From contig CM030728.1 in assembly GCA_018127085.1 (NCBI GenBank), positions 62,001-126,000 on the forward strand: a stretch of 64,000 bases of DNA, in the 5' to 3' direction. The translations under genes were made by a program, and so were the position numbers. This DNA is from Pneumocystis sp. 'macacae'. Taxonomy: Eukaryota; Ascomycota; Pneumocystomycetes; Pneumocystales; Pneumocystaceae. Below are positions 40,373-53,668 of this stretch, piece by piece. Position 1 is the stretch's first letter, and every line of letters starts with the position of its first letter. Below the pieces are notes generated by a model. That model was not told the DNA's origin. It worked only from the letters and a program-made list of their open reading frames with translations, and did not search any database.

Positions 40373-42225
40373 ATGGATGAATTAGATCAAATAAAAACCC
40401 TGATTTTAAGTGTTCTTGATCATGGAGATATAGAAGATACTCTCTACTTATATTTAGATGATCAAAAACGCCCAATTGATCAGCAGAAAATTCAAGGATG
40501 TTTAAATTCTCTTGCAAGTAAAGAGGTAATTTTATTATAATGAGGAGTTTATTTTTATTTTCATATTAGATGGTCAAATATGAAATTATTGAAAAGGAGC
40601 ATTTCTTATTAACTCCAGAGGCTGAAGAAATTATTTTGAATGGAAGTCATGAAGCAAGAGTTTTTAATATTATTTCTTCAGCAGAAAATGGGTTAACTTT
40701 AGATGAACTTAAAGTATATATTTTTTTATTTTTTCAATTCTTAACAATAATATCTTAAAGTCTATTGTAGGGCCATCTTTAGAGTTTGGACTAAGACAAA
40801 TATTTAAAAATCAATGGATTAAAAAAAATAATAATAAATTAATTAAAAATGTATATTTTAAATTTCAAGAATATTTGTAATATTAAAATATCCTAGGTTG
40901 ATTCTATTGTCGATACTGTTTCTGATAATTTGAAAATAATAAAGGAAAAAGGAAATCATCCTGACATAAACATTATTACAGATCTTCGGAAACGTAAATT
41001 ATTAGAGAAAAAGTTTATTTATGAATCTTTTTTATATTTGTTTATATTTAATAGGAAAGTAATATCTTTTTCTGTAAAAAAAGGTCCCAAATTTTCTCTT
41101 ATTATTTCAGATAAAATAACGGATCTTACAACAGCAATATTGCAATCGTAATAATTAAATCTTACAATAATTTTCAAACTAATTACTTTAGAAAGCTATA
41201 TGAATATGTAGAATTTAAACCATATAATTTTAATGCTAAGGGAATTGTGCCTCAGGCAGGATCATTACATCCACTTTTAAAAATGAGGGAAGAATTTAGA
41301 CAAATATTTTTTGAAATGGGGTATAGGAAATATATTTGTATAACTTTTTTTACTCTATATAGATTTGAAGAAATGGCAACTAACAAATTTGTTGAATCAT
41401 GTTTTTGGAATTTTGATTCTCTTTTTGTTCCTCAGCAGCACCCTGCTCGAGACACTCAAGATACATTTTATATTAAATCACCTGATTCTTCTAAGCCTAT
41501 AAAACAACAAAAATATGTTGATGCTATTCGTCGTGTACATGAAAAAGGAGATTATGGGTCTATTGGATATCGATATCCTTGGTCCGTAGAAGAATCTAGA
41601 AAGCTTGTATTACGCACTCATACAACGTCAGTATCCTCTTTTACACTCTATAAATTAGCAAATCAGGAAGGCGGATTTAAACCTGCAAAATATTTTTCAA
41701 TAGATCGTGTTTTTCGAAATGAAGCTATTGATGCAACACATTTAGCAGAATTTCATCAAGTTGAGGGTGTTATTGCAGACTATGATTTAAATCTTGGTGA
41801 TCTTATTGGTTTTATGGAGATATTTTATGGTAAAATGGGTGTGAAAAATTTAAAATTTAAGCCTGCATATAATCCATATACTGGTATTTTAAATTATTAT
41901 ATTTATTAGCATTAATTTTTAGAGCCTTCTCTTGAAATATTTTCCTACCATGAGGGTTTAAAACGCTGGGTTGAAATTGGAAATAGTGGCATGTTTCGTC
42001 CAGAGGTAAATAATTTTAAATTTAATGTATAACTAACTTTTATAGATGTTGGAGCCAATGGGGCTTCCTAAGGACGTTAGGGTCCATGGATGGGGTCTTA
42101 GTTTAGAACGTATAACCATGATTAAATATAATATCAATAATATTAGGGATCTGCTTGGTCATAAAGTTAATTTAGATATGATTCAAAGAAATCCGGCGGT
42201 AAGATTAGATAAAGGGTTTGTTTAA
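40373..42225 (+). CDS. FRS2: Cytosolic phenylalanyl-tRNA synthetase alpha subunit
   Basis: This is the catalytic alpha subunit of the heterotetrameric cytosolic PheRS (class II). Exon 1 from the ATG at 40373 reads [19 protein letters not shown], and several short exons build the N-terminal winged-helix domains ([17 protein letters not shown]). The class II core is in later exons: [42 protein letters not shown] (motif 1-2 region), [42 protein letters not shown] (motif 2) and [14 protein letters not shown] (motif 3, across a splice). The final [15 protein letters not shown] ends at 42225. About eight introns are present. Residue conservation in the core is near complete. Confidence 0.95.
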
Positions 42226-42816
42226 ATATATTAAAGTAAATGAACTAATATAATTAAATTAACTTTATATTAAAATTAAAAATTTAATTTTAATGTCTGT
42301 ATTTCTGTCTAATACTTGTAAATATTTATAAAATACAAATTTTATTTATAAATATTTTTAGATTATTTGCATTTTGAATAATTATAGTATTTTTTATGTT
42401 TTTATTTTAAATAATTGGATCTAAGAGATTAATTTTTAACAAATTAAATATCATTTGTAATTTAAAAAACTTTTTATTGTTAAATGATTAAAAATTAATT
42501 TAAAAATAGCTGTCAGTATATATATATATAATTTTATTGAGTTTCGTCTTTAATATATATAACTTTATTAAATATTTATTTTTAAATATATTTAAAGACA
42601 TTTTATAATAATCTTTATATTTCTAGATTAAGTCTATATATTGGCCTAATATACCAAAGATTTTTAAATTTAGCTATTCAAAATTGTTATTTTTTAATAT
42701 TTATTATTTACAAAAATATTTTCTTAATATAGAATTCTTTTTAGTCTTCATATATATAATCACAATCTGGTAGCATATGATCAAATATATTATACGTGTA
42801 AACATCCTTAAGATAT
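42226..42816. other. AT-rich convergent intergenic gap
   Basis: About 590 bp separate the stop codons of FRS2 (plus) and TIM50 (minus). The sequence is nearly pure A/T with no open frame of note and no repeat beyond short TA runs around 42522-42532. It presumably holds both 3' untranslated regions. Confidence 0.6.
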
Positions 42817-44470
42817 TTAAACATGCTCTGGAGGCTTTGGAATTCCTTCAAATATTAAACTAACAAAAATTAAATAAGTTTTAAAAATTATAAACTTTTG
42901 AACCTATTTATACTTGTTTTCATAGCTGACATTTGCTCACGCTCTCTCTGCTTTTCCTGATTTAACATCTCTTCACCATGCTCTTTTAAATACTTTTGAT
43001 ATTCTATATATGCTTGCTGAGCTCTTTCTCTTTGTTGATCAGTCATTAATTGAGGAATTTGGGGGGAGCGTTGCTAATGAATTAATTATAAAAAATAAAT
43101 AAAAATATATCTACCGTTGATCCATTGAGTAAAAATGAAACCCACGAATTGTTATTCTTATTATGTTCTTCCCATTCTTTTTTTATATTATCTTTCAACA
43201 TTTTTTCTCTACGAGCCCATTCAGTAGGAATATGTTTCCCTCTATAAGATGCTATAACAGGGCGGACATCTGATACTTCCATAGATGCAATATCTAAAAA
43301 AAAATCAATAACAATTATTAAAATAATAATTAAAAACATTCTAAAAATGGAATTAATGAAATCAATTCTTTGTCGTCAGGATCCCCTTTCCACGGTTCCA
43401 TAGCAATAGCATTATCAGGTTGAGAGGAATAAGAATCTGGATTAGTATCAAGCATAATAATTTTATCTAAAGGCCTATTCATATAACTTAAATCCTGTAA
43501 TTATTAGATTTTTCCTAAATATTTAAACCTTACTTTCACAAGTTTACCATTGACGTATCTGGTAGCTTCTCTAAATAAACTCGCACTAAGCGAACTTCTA
43601 TATGGATCTAATTTTTGTATGATTGGTATGGCTGTCTGTCAATAATATTAAACCATATAATCTCATTAACTATAGAAGCATACCGCAGCATACTGTGCAG
43701 TAAATATAACAATTTCATAATACTGACTAAGATAAGATAAAAAATAATCTAAACCTGGTCTTTTTGCAATTCTCCATCCGTGTTCGCGAGACCATTCTGA
43801 ATGAATAAGTAAGTCGTCTAGATCAAGAACTAATGTAAACCGCCGTTGATAAGGTTCAGGTAGAGGATCAGGGAGAAGTTTATCAAATGCTGGCTCATTA
43901 TAATACTAAAAAGTTAATATATTGAATACGTAGAAATAATCAACTTACATTAAGTAAAGATGATGCACGTTGTTTTAATCTTCCAGCAAATGTAGAAGAA
44001 ACATTGTTCTCAGAGTCTCTACTTTGTTTGATTTCTTCATCACTCCATCCACGTCCCATATAACATACTCCTCCAAAAATAGTTATAACCAATCCCCATA
44101 TCAGATAAGAGGCCATCTTCTCACGTTTTATATCCGCAGTAGACCTATATTTTTGCTTCTTTTCAGTGATGTCATTAGAGAATATTGATTTTAATTTGTT
44201 TTTCATTTTTAATATCTTTAAACTAGACATATTATTTGTTCCTAATTTCCCATTGTTTACGTTTATTTCTTCTTCAATACTCAGACCGGAAGAATATCTA
44301 CTATCTAAAGGGCTAGTAGAAGATGTTGATTTATTTCTATGGTTTAAAACTATGTTTTGTTTAGGGCTGAAAATCAAATTATTTTTTAGAATGATAAAAA
44401 AAGGCTGATTCAATTGCTTGTTTAATGTCTTAGGTTTAAGTCCAAGTATCTTAAAAAATCTAAAATGCAT
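42817..44470 (-). CDS. TIM50: Mitochondrial import receptor Tim50
   Basis: Tim50 is the presequence receptor of the TIM23 inner-membrane translocase. The first exon ([20 protein letters not shown]) is a basic, hydroxylated mitochondrial presequence. A single membrane helix ([18 protein letters not shown]) lies near residue 125. The FCP1/NIF-like intermembrane domain follows over several exons: [61 protein letters not shown] and [17 protein letters not shown]. Toward the C-terminus are [16 protein letters not shown] and WARREKMLK segments. The last intron (donor GTATAA) joins AMKTS to [13 protein letters not shown] and the stop at 42817. The DxDx(T/V) phosphatase motif is reduced to LDLDDLL, as usual for Tim50. 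Confidence 0.92.
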
Positions 44471-44796
44471 CTACAAAATCTTTAATTCTTTTATATAATA
44501 TCATTTTTTAAAAAAAAAAAAACCTTTAATTTTTCAAAACTTGATTTTTGTTAACTTTTTAAAGATTAAATATATGTAAGAAAATTTATAAAAAACAACT
44601 GATTTTAAAATTGTTTCTAAAATTAAAGATCCTTAGTAGGTTTTTTTACCAAAAAATATAAATATATTTAAGATAATTTTTTTCAGAAATGGCAGTTATC
44701 GAAACAGTTATCAAAATAAGTTTTAAAAAAAAACTTAAATAAATCAATATTTTGTTTTATTATTATAATTATATTAGAAATGATAGAATAAAACGT

Positions 44797-47700
44797 TTAT
44801 GAAAAGATGTTAAGAATATCGTCTATTTGATAATTTGCTTTAAATTGTTCTATTCCATGATTCGTTTCTATACAAGAAAAGATTTGTTGAATATATGCTT
44901 TTAAATATATTGTATGTATAGGATCTTTTTTTATAAGCTAAATGATTTATTAATTACTTAAATCATATATTTTAAAATATACTTCCTGTCGACGAATTGT
45001 TTCTGGACTATTGGTGATGTCTAAATAATCTTCATCATCTTGTTTATTCCAATATATAAGAGCACTTTAAATAGTAAGAAAATGAATCTTTATTAAGGAT
45101 ACTAACTCTCCTTCTTTGTTTTCTTTTATTTCACTTAAAGTTTCAGACCATATATTTATTAAATGACATATATTTGCAAGAACATAAGGATTATTAGTCA
45201 TTAACAGTGCAGTAATCCCCATAACGTTTAATTTTTTATATTTAGGACTTCCAATATTATCAAACTATTAAAATTAATAATAAAGCATTGAAATGGTAAA
45301 TTTACTATAGAAATCCAAATATTGAGAAAGTTAGTGATTAATTCTTGATTATTTAAAGTGTTTTTTCCTATTTCAGATGAAAATTCTTCTAAAAAGTTCA
45401 GCATAATATGTGGATCCTGTAAAGATATTCTAGAAATGAGTGAAAAATATTGTATGATAATGGACTTGAATTCCTAAAAATTTTTAGTAATAAATTTAAT
45501 AAAAAAAAATTACTTTATTAATTATAATAGATTCTAATATTTTAAAGATAAAACCGGACGAAATTAAAGTATTTTTATATAAATGAACAGATGTCTTTTG
45601 TAATGCAACATCAAGTACTCTTGTTATCATATAAGATGTATCAGGACGCAGATCTCCTAAAAGGTTTGAAAGTTTTGATAATAATGATAGCGAATGAAGC
45701 TGATTTTTGTTAAATAAAATAAATTAAAATAAAATTATTACATTCATGATTTCATCTCCAGAAAGCAAAATATAGCTTTCAAAAATGCATAATATTTTTT
45801 TCAATACATCACTTCCACAATCTAAATAATTTATAGCCAATGGAATAAGAGATAATATTTGAAATGACGAATTTTGAGTTTCTTGAAGTAAAGTATGCCA
45901 TAATTCAAGCGTATCTTCAATTAAATAAATATGAGTATTCTAAGATATTAGTAATTTATTCTATTTATAATATGAAATACTTGTGATGAGCCAATAGAAT
46001 ATTGAATTAGTTGTATCACTAATGGATGATATTTTTCTGACTTTTCCTTAAGAGACTAATAAAATTAATATAAATTATAGTTCAAATTATATACTTTGAT
46101 CAGGTTTGTTAAAGTAACAATAATAATTACTCTAAGAGGATGTCCCTCTTCAGATTGTTTCCATAAAAATGGTAATGTATCAATAATATTTTGAACATAT
46201 GGCAAAATCTAGAAAAATGAAAAAAATACTAAATATACTTTAAATAAACCTGTTGTTTTGCTCTTTCTATGATTGCATTAATAACTTCCACAACTTTAAA
46301 TTTTGAATCTGAGAATTCGCATTGATTTATTAAGTGTAATAAACCATCAAATATGCTTTTTAAATAAGGTAAAAGTTGTTCTTCGTCAAAATTCCATTCA
46401 TTTACACATTTCTTTAAAGATATTGCTGCTGTAAGTTGAATTGTTAGATCATTTGATTTTTCATAGGTGTTTATAAATTCTTGGAAAATTGCGTATATAT
46501 TATTTTGAATATTTTTTGAACATTTTAAAGATGTACATTGTGAAATAAGTATAAGAACTCTTCGATATATAATTTTAGAAAATCTAGATGATATTTAGTT
46601 ATAGAAAAATAAAAAATGAGAAAACTTTTGATTATGTATTTGAATGTCCTTAGAAAGTATATTTAAAAAGATATTATCAAAATTTATAGAGTCTGAAAAA
46701 AAATTAATACATATTCCAAATGCGTTATAAATAGCCTCTTTTAAAAAAAATGTTTTTTCATCAAAAGATGCTAAATATATAAGAAATATAAAAATTTACA
46801 TTTTAAAATTATACTCGAGATAGTTTGAAATAATGATAAGAAAGGAGTAGACAAGATTTTGTTATATGCTGAAAATATATCTGCTAATAAGCATTCTGCA
46901 CAAGGCTAACAATAATGAATATATTTTTAAAAATAAATAATCATACCCTAAGATCATATTCCCATGATTGTTTTTCTTGTAATAAAAACCATTGTTCTGA
47001 ATTTTCTTCCCACATAAGAAGATCATATGGCTTCAAAATCATATATTTAGTAATCAATATTTCTAAAATTTTTTTTAGCATTTCTTGATTAAATATATTT
47101 TTTTCCAGAGTCTTATATGTTTCTTCAATTTCTTGTTTATAATTATCTAATTTAACTAAATAAATGAATTAAAATAAATTAAGAAAAAGTTAAAATATTA
47201 CATTCTAGTAAAAGATCTGAATTATGAAGGAATTTAATTCCGTGTTTTATGAGAAGTAAACCTTGTATAACTATTTTACGTATAAATTCTGTACGTTCTG
47301 TATCTTGTTTATTAAAAGTATCTGCATTTTTTTCTATAATATCTAAATAAATTATAATGAGTTCAGTAGAATTTGGCATTAAAAAAATGGAAGTTAGTTG
47401 TACTGATGAAAATTCCAAAAACATTTTTCCAAAAAGAATTATATATGAATACAGAAAGGCATAAATATCTCTTTTAATATGCTCACCTAAGCTTGAATAA
47501 GTATAAAAAAAGAATTAATGGTTCAATCACATAAATCAAAATACAATTTTAAATATATATAAGATGATTGGAAAAAAGACCTTAGATTTTCATTTTTATA
47601 TGGATATTCAAACCCATAAATAGTTAATCGTCTAAGAATTTTAAAGCATAAATGACTTATTTGTAAAAGAGGAAAGAATTCGGTTTCTAACACATTCGAT

Positions 47701-48482
47701 TGAAACATATGAATCCAACAATCAGTATAGTTTTTAAATATTCCGTATATAAATTCAAACAATTCAGGTGCTATCTATTAGCTCATAAGTTATTATTAAA
47801 CAAGAAATATAATTATATACTTGTTGAAAGTTATGCCTTGCTTTTATAAGTCGACTAGCACAAAGGTTTTTAACAATCTGATGAAGTGTATATAAGTGGC
47901 GATGCAAAAATATACATGAGTCCGATGTATATACAATTGAATTCTTTATCATAGAAAAAAGTTCTTGAAAGAGATATGGCCTAATAATGAATTAGTTAAA
48001 ATTTTTACAATCACTAGGCTTTCCAATCATAAGGAAAGTCTAATCGAGCAATTTTTGCTGCTACAAGAGAATTTTGAATCGCCAGAAGATGATTTTCATC
48101 CACCGAACCTTGTAATATACGTTTTCTAATTTCTTCTTTTTTTTCAAAAGGTATTGAACTATTCTATATAAATATATATAGGTCTTTTTTAGAGTTATAT
48201 TATTTACTTTCTTGCACTTTTTCGCCAGTATTTATCAATCCCATTTTTTAAATAAATGATACTCATCCATCTAACATTAATTGGAAGTTCTTTGTTTAAA
48301 AAAATATCCTAAAGAGAATGTTTACTTCTTTTTATACAATTATTTAGTTTTAAACTTACTTGAAGTATCAAATAAAATTCAGGTTCTGTTTCCCAAGATT
48401 TAAGTTTTTCTTCTGATAATTTAATTAAAGAAACATTCTGAGAAACAGAATTGTAAAGTGTCTGGAGTACTTCTTTATACAT
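44797..48482 (-). CDS. KAP120: Importin-beta family karyopherin Kap120 (importin-11 type)
   Basis: The gene encodes a HEAT-repeat nuclear transport receptor. The first exons give MYKEVLQTLYNSVSQ, then ELPINVRWMSIIYLKNGIDKYW, an importin-beta N-terminal domain whose VRW..IYLKNGIDRYW signature is closest to Kap120/IPO11. FEKKEEIRKRILQG, SLVAAKIARLDYPYDW and LFQELFS follow. The remainder is a long chain of helical HEAT-like exons without short diagnostic motifs. Some 20 introns of about 40-50 nt make it the most fragmented gene of the window. The frame ends at 44797 after IDDILNIFS. Kap120 exports 60S pre-ribosomes or imports ribosome-assembly factors in yeast; that role is transferred from the family. 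Confidence 0.8.
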
Positions 48483-49678
48483 TTTTCTTTATTTCCTAGA
48501 CTTTATTTAAAAAACTTGCATTTTAAAGAAATGATTAAGGTTAATCTTTATGTTCAAAGCTATAATTGAAGTACGTGAGATTAATAAACGATGAGCTAAT
48601 ATAATATGTATAAAATAAAGAAAATTTAAAACCGTTTTAGATAAATCATTTTATAGATTTATATTTTGTTCTATGCCTTTTTAAAAAAAGGTATAGTAGG
48701 TAACTTAAATTTTTATTGAATAATTAATTATGGTTATTAGATTATCATAGTTTATATATGATATGAGTTAATATTAAGTGTTTAAAGAATATTTTAAAAT
48801 ATATTTATTTATTTATTGAATTTAAATTTCTTTTTATTGCATTTTTTATATATTAGATATCTAAATAGATAAGTTAGACTGCTTATGAGATTAAATAAAA
48901 ACTTATCATAAATTCAGCATATATTTGATCTAACCAAATAAACTTTGACGTTCTCATGTTTCATTATTATGTTTTTCATTATATAATTTTATTTTTGATT
49001 TATTTTTTTTTATAATTTATCTTTTATATCTGAATAATTTTTATTTAATACTGAAATAAATATAAATATTAATGTTTTATAATAGAGAAATGAAAAAAAT
49101 TTATATAAAAATTAATCTAATTACCTATATTCAAATATATTAGTATATAATTTATTAGAAATATTTCTTTTAATTATACTTCAACAAAGTAATATTTTAT
49201 TAAATAAAATATAATAAACAGTAAAAATAAAAAAAGTTAGAATTAAATTGTAGATTTAAATTCATAAAATTCAAATATAATTTATTTTTATTTCTTTGAA
49301 GTAAAAATCTTCATAGTATCTATCCATTCTTTTACTTATTAATAGTTATTAATAATACATATATACAACAAATTTTCAACAAAACATTTCCTTAATACAT
49401 TTAAATGAGATTTATTCTTATTAAAAATATTTAATTATCATTTAATTGAAAAAATTAATATTCATAGAGATGAGATAACGTAGAGATAACGTGCACGTTT
49501 GAAATTGAAACTTTAGACTAATATTAAACTTTAAAATACAGAAAAAATTAAAAAAGAATATTCTTGATATTATTGGAAACGCAAAGCTATTTCAATATTT
49601 AAGCAGATTAAGTTTAAACATTTTACTATTTTTTTAGAAATTTTGATTATATCTTTAAAATATTAAAAGCAAATATTT
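48483..49678. other. Gene-free AT-rich gap, 1.2 kb
   Basis: This gap separates the divergent starts of KAP120 and the SRK1-like kinase. It is almost entirely A/T with no frame of interest. It includes an imperfect direct repeat at about 49469-49487 (GAGATAACGTAGAGATAACG). The two promoters must lie here, but I recognise no specific element. Confidence 0.6.
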
Positions 49679-51577
49679 ATGATTGGGGTAAATAAATTTA
49701 TAAATTAAGATTTAAAGCTTTAATTTGAACTCTAACTTTATGGATATTTAGATATTTAAAATATTAATTCGTTCTGGCAAAAAAATTCAAAATTTATTTA
49801 AACATTTATCACTACCTAATTCTCAAGATTTAGAAAAAGTTACTTATAATGGTTCAAAAATACAAGAAAAAGCAAAGAAAACTACAAAAAACATAGGAAA
49901 CACTAAATGCAATGTAGCTTATCCATATTTGATTGATGAAAAAGTAAATGTCCAAAGACATCTTCCCAAATATACAGGTCTTGAGAAATATACATTAATT
50001 GAAAAAATGGGAGAGTAAGATATTGTTTAAATCTGTAAATACGTGTATTTATATTTCTAGCGGTGCATATAGTGATGTTTACAAGGCTATTTATAATGAT
50101 TCTAAGGAATATGTAGCAATTAAGGTAATACGCAAATATAGACTTAATTATTTACAGGTAAGTGACATCTTTCTTAATTAGAAATTTTAATTATAATATA
50201 TTTACAAAAAAATTAGAAAGCAAATGTTTTTAAAGAAATCCGAATTATGCAAGATGTTGATCATCCAAATATTGTCCGTTTTTTTCATTTTTTAGAAAAC
50301 GATGATTATTACTTTCTTATTCTTGAACTCCTTGAAGGAGGCGAAATTTTTCATCAAATTGTTCGACTTACGTATCTTTCAGAGGATCTTTCTAGGCATA
50401 TTATTTTACAAGTTGCTCATGCTATACGTTATCTCCATGAAGAAAAAGGAATTGTTCATCGAGATATTAAACCAGAAAATATTCTTTTTAGACCAATTCC
50501 GTTTGTTCCTAGCAAATACCCTAAAATAAGAGCAGGAGAAAGTACAGATAAACAAGACGAAGGTGTATTTATTAAAGGAATTGGTGCTGGTGGTATAGGA
50601 GAAGTTAAAATTGCAGATTTTGGGCTTAGTAAAGTTATATGGGACAAACAAACAATGACTCCTTGTGGTACTATTAGTTATACTGCTCCTGAAATTTTAA
50701 AAGACCAGAAATATTCCAAATGCGTTGATATGTGGGCTCTAGGCTGTGTTCTTTATACATTTCTTTGTGGATTTCCACCATTTTATGATCAAGACATTCA
50801 AGTTCTTTCAAGAAAAGTCTCTCAAGGTGAATATTCTTTTCTAAGTCCTTGGTGGGATGAAATTAGCAAAAGTTCTCAAGATCTTATTAGCAATCTTTTA
50901 AAAGTAGATCCCGAGAAACGATATACTATTGACCAGGTAATAAAAATGAATTTTTTAATCTTACAAAATAAATTTTTATTAGTTTTTGAATCATCCATGG
51001 ATCTTAGAATCCAATAAAAAGACAGAGCCTACACATGATATGTCTTACGTTTCTAGCACTCTAGCTACAGATTCTACAATTTCTTTAAGATCTAAACTAA
51101 AAAACCCTTTTTCATTTAAAAAACCTCGAAAGAATTCTGGGTAAATATATTTTTACTTTAAACCTTATTTAATAATATTCAAGATCTTTAAATATTGTTC
51201 CTTTGCGTAAAGCATTTGATATTTCATATATGGTCCAACGCATGAAGGAAGAAAGCATGTTTCATATGCCTATGATTTTAAATAATGGTTTTGAAAATAC
51301 CGAAAAAATCAACTATTTTATTAAAGAAGCATTGCAGAAGAATATGATTTCTAAAGCATATAAGGATATTTATATCACGAAAAAAAATTTAAAGAATATA
51401 GGCAAAAACCATAACAAAACAGAATATGATGCATTTATATATCCTGATTACTTTCCAGTTACTCAATCATGTATTGATCATTCTTTACGAAAATCTCGTA
51501 AATCTCAATTTGAATTATCTCTAGAAAAATCTACTCTTTTGTGTCGTAGAAAAGCTCTTATTTCTGTTGATATCTAA
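49679..51577 (+). CDS. Ser/Thr protein kinase of the Srk1/Rck2 (CaMK, MAPK-activated) type
   Basis: These kinases act downstream of the stress MAPK Sty1/Hog1. The chosen start is the tiny exon MIG at 49679, joined to IFKILIRSGKKIQNLFKHL. The kinase domain begins at YTLIEKMGE and SGAYSDVYKA. It has the ATP lysine in VAIKVIRKY, the catalytic loop HRDIKPENILF, the family insert GIGAGGIGEVKIADFGLSKV, the T-loop MTPCGTISYTAPEI and CVDMWALGCVLYT. The insert and the SPWWDEISKSSQDLI block match Srk1/Rck2 specifically. After it, ESNPWIL-type residues and a tail with RKAFDISYMVQRMKEE, the probable MAPK-docking and autoinhibitory region, end at 51577. Four or five introns are present. The first exon is the least certain part. 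Confidence 0.87.
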
Positions 51578-51853
51578 ATCTTTATTTAAGCAATATCTTT
51601 TTTGGTTATTTTATTTTATTAGCAATTTTATAATGTATAATATAAATAAATATTTAGGTGCTGGCCACTTATTGATTTATAAATAAATACAATATATCTT
51701 CTTTTATTGCATTATTATTTACTTGATTTTACTTATTTTTCAAAATGTCTCGAAAATATTTTTAGCATTAAGTCGGCTTCTGTGCCAATATTTTTTTCTT
51801 TTTATAAGATTTATTATTGATTAAAAATTATACAAGAATATAAAAAAGCAATT

Positions 51854-53159
51854 ATGTCTGATAAAAAAGATTTTATGTCTCTTTTCGATTCAATTGATAA
51901 AATTGATCCAGAAAATCCGCCTCATGATTTTCCAATAGAAAATATTCAAGATGAAAAGGCTGTTTTTGAATTTTTAGACAGGATTGTTAAAGAAAAATCT
52001 CTTGAAGAACAAGAGAATGAATTATTGGATAACGAAAATGCAAAAAAAAGTGCTTTAAATGAAGAATCACTAAAGACACAGCTAGATGATAAAATTTTGA
52101 AAAAGAAAATAGAAAGAACATGGTTTGAAGGAATTCTGGATAACACCTCATTCTTTTTTAAACAAGCGGAAGAAAAAGTAAAGCAATTTCAGCATTCAGA
52201 AGGAAAAAGAATTGAAGAAAAAATGCGTAATATAATAGATGTTGACGCATTAGAAAAATTTGGTATAAAAAAGATATGAAAATTTCATACGTCTTATCAA
52301 GTATCTAGGAAATCAATTTCGGCTAAACCCTATTCCTACTTTGTCTTCTACATTTAATTATATGCTAAATATAGTTGCACCTCCCATTTCACTACACGAA
52401 ATATTGGAAATTGAAATATATCATAATTTAACATTTTTTCCAAAGTTAGACCAAACACTATATTCAATATTTGATGAAGTAAATATATTTTAAAGGATCA
52501 ATCTGACAACTTATGTTTTTAAGGTTGTATCACATATAGAAAATGAAGATATTATTATACAAAAAGGAAAGAAAAATATCTTAGAAACGGAATCAGCAAA
52601 CGAATTTCGTATATTCGAAGGGTTTGAGGAAGCAATAAACTCAGCAAAGGTAAAAAATTCAAAATCGCAAAATATTATAAAACCAATTCCTAGGAACATA
52701 TTATACCATTTTTAGCCCCGAGAAAAAATGAAACAGAATCTCCGGACTCACTAACAATCTATACACCAATATATATATCTATTCTGGCCTATTCATCTAA
52801 TCTAAAAGATATGTCATCAAACAATGAGAAAAACAAGAGCGAAAAAATGCTTTCATTCGTGGTATACTTGAATGATCCCCACAACGAACTTGAACTGAGT
52901 ACACAAAGTCAAACGCTACCAATTGAGTGGATTCATCAACTGCATAACACAAATACCAATCCCAAATTATCCATTAACAACCTAGATCTGATTACTGAAC
53001 AGACTGAAAAAACACTCCAACTTTCCATCGGAGTTATTGCACAGTATGTTTATTTTCCTGAAATATTCTAAAAACCATCGACCATTTTATAGATTCTACA
53101 TAGAAAAACGCATCAACAAATGCAATTCTGCCAAAAAAAAGCATGTTTCTGCAAACTAG
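51854..53159 (+). CDS. MTC1: Mtc1 family protein (maintenance of telomere capping 1, DUF5427)
   Basis: The gene encodes a fungal cytosolic/COPI-vesicle-associated protein of poorly known function. It was named for synthetic effects with the telomere-capping mutant cdc13-1. The N-terminus MSDKKDFMSLFDSIDKIDPE, the segment TWFEGILDNTSFFFKQAEE, then NEFRIFEGFEEAINSAK and the C-terminal SFVVYLNDPHNELELST and QTLPIEWIHQL match the family. After a last intron the protein ends FYIEKRINKCNSAKKK and stops at 53159. The coiled-coil middle is acidic and lysine-rich. The G+C content is already rising in the last exon, just left of island B. Naming is by family; a telomere role here is not implied. Confidence 0.8.
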
Positions 53160-53668
53160 ACTAATACTGGTTCACCATGAAGACACGTATTACACACTAT
53201 TATTTTATTTGCATTCCCTTTCTAGACATTTAAAAAGCGTTGGTCTAGCTTCTACATCATCTACCAAACAATAACACAGTTGTCAACGAAAAAACATGGT
53301 ATCCAAAGACTCTGGCCAGAGTCCCAAAACTGCCCAGGCCCGTCTCTTGGTGCCAAGGACAGTCAATTCTGCTGCTTCGACTCAATCAGCGCTTTCTTCC
53401 AACTTGCCCGCTCCCACACCCAAATACCGGATTCAAACAGCCCTTACCGTCTGTGTCCTCTGCCCAGAATCCATGCCATCCCCTCTATAGAGCCATCCCT
53501 CCCCACAAACAGCACTGCCTCAATTTACCCCATGCTCACAACCCTAACCCTAACCTAGCCCTATACATTGACCTAGCCCTGGCCCGGCCCTGACCGCAGC
53601 ACCCCATCATACTTTCACGCTGCCGAGCCCACACTTCTCAATAAGCACTCCTCTGACACAGACAACAC
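53160..53668. other. GC-rising intergenic gap, left edge of island B
   Basis: This convergent gap of about 510 bp lies between MTC1 and TED1. Composition climbs from AT-rich to C-rich over some 200 bp. A telomere-like run sits inside it at about 53540. Frames on the plus strand are shadows of the low-complexity composition, and I recognise no gene. Confidence 0.55.
53540..53562 (-). repeat. Telomere-like CCCTAA run, island B left
   Basis: The plus strand carries AACCCTAACCCTAACCTAG, nearly three telomere units in the C-rich orientation, then degenerate CCTAGCCC copies to about 53580. In a linear chromosome the C-rich strand reads this way at a left end. It lies in the non-coding gap between MTC1 and TED1. 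Confidence 0.7.
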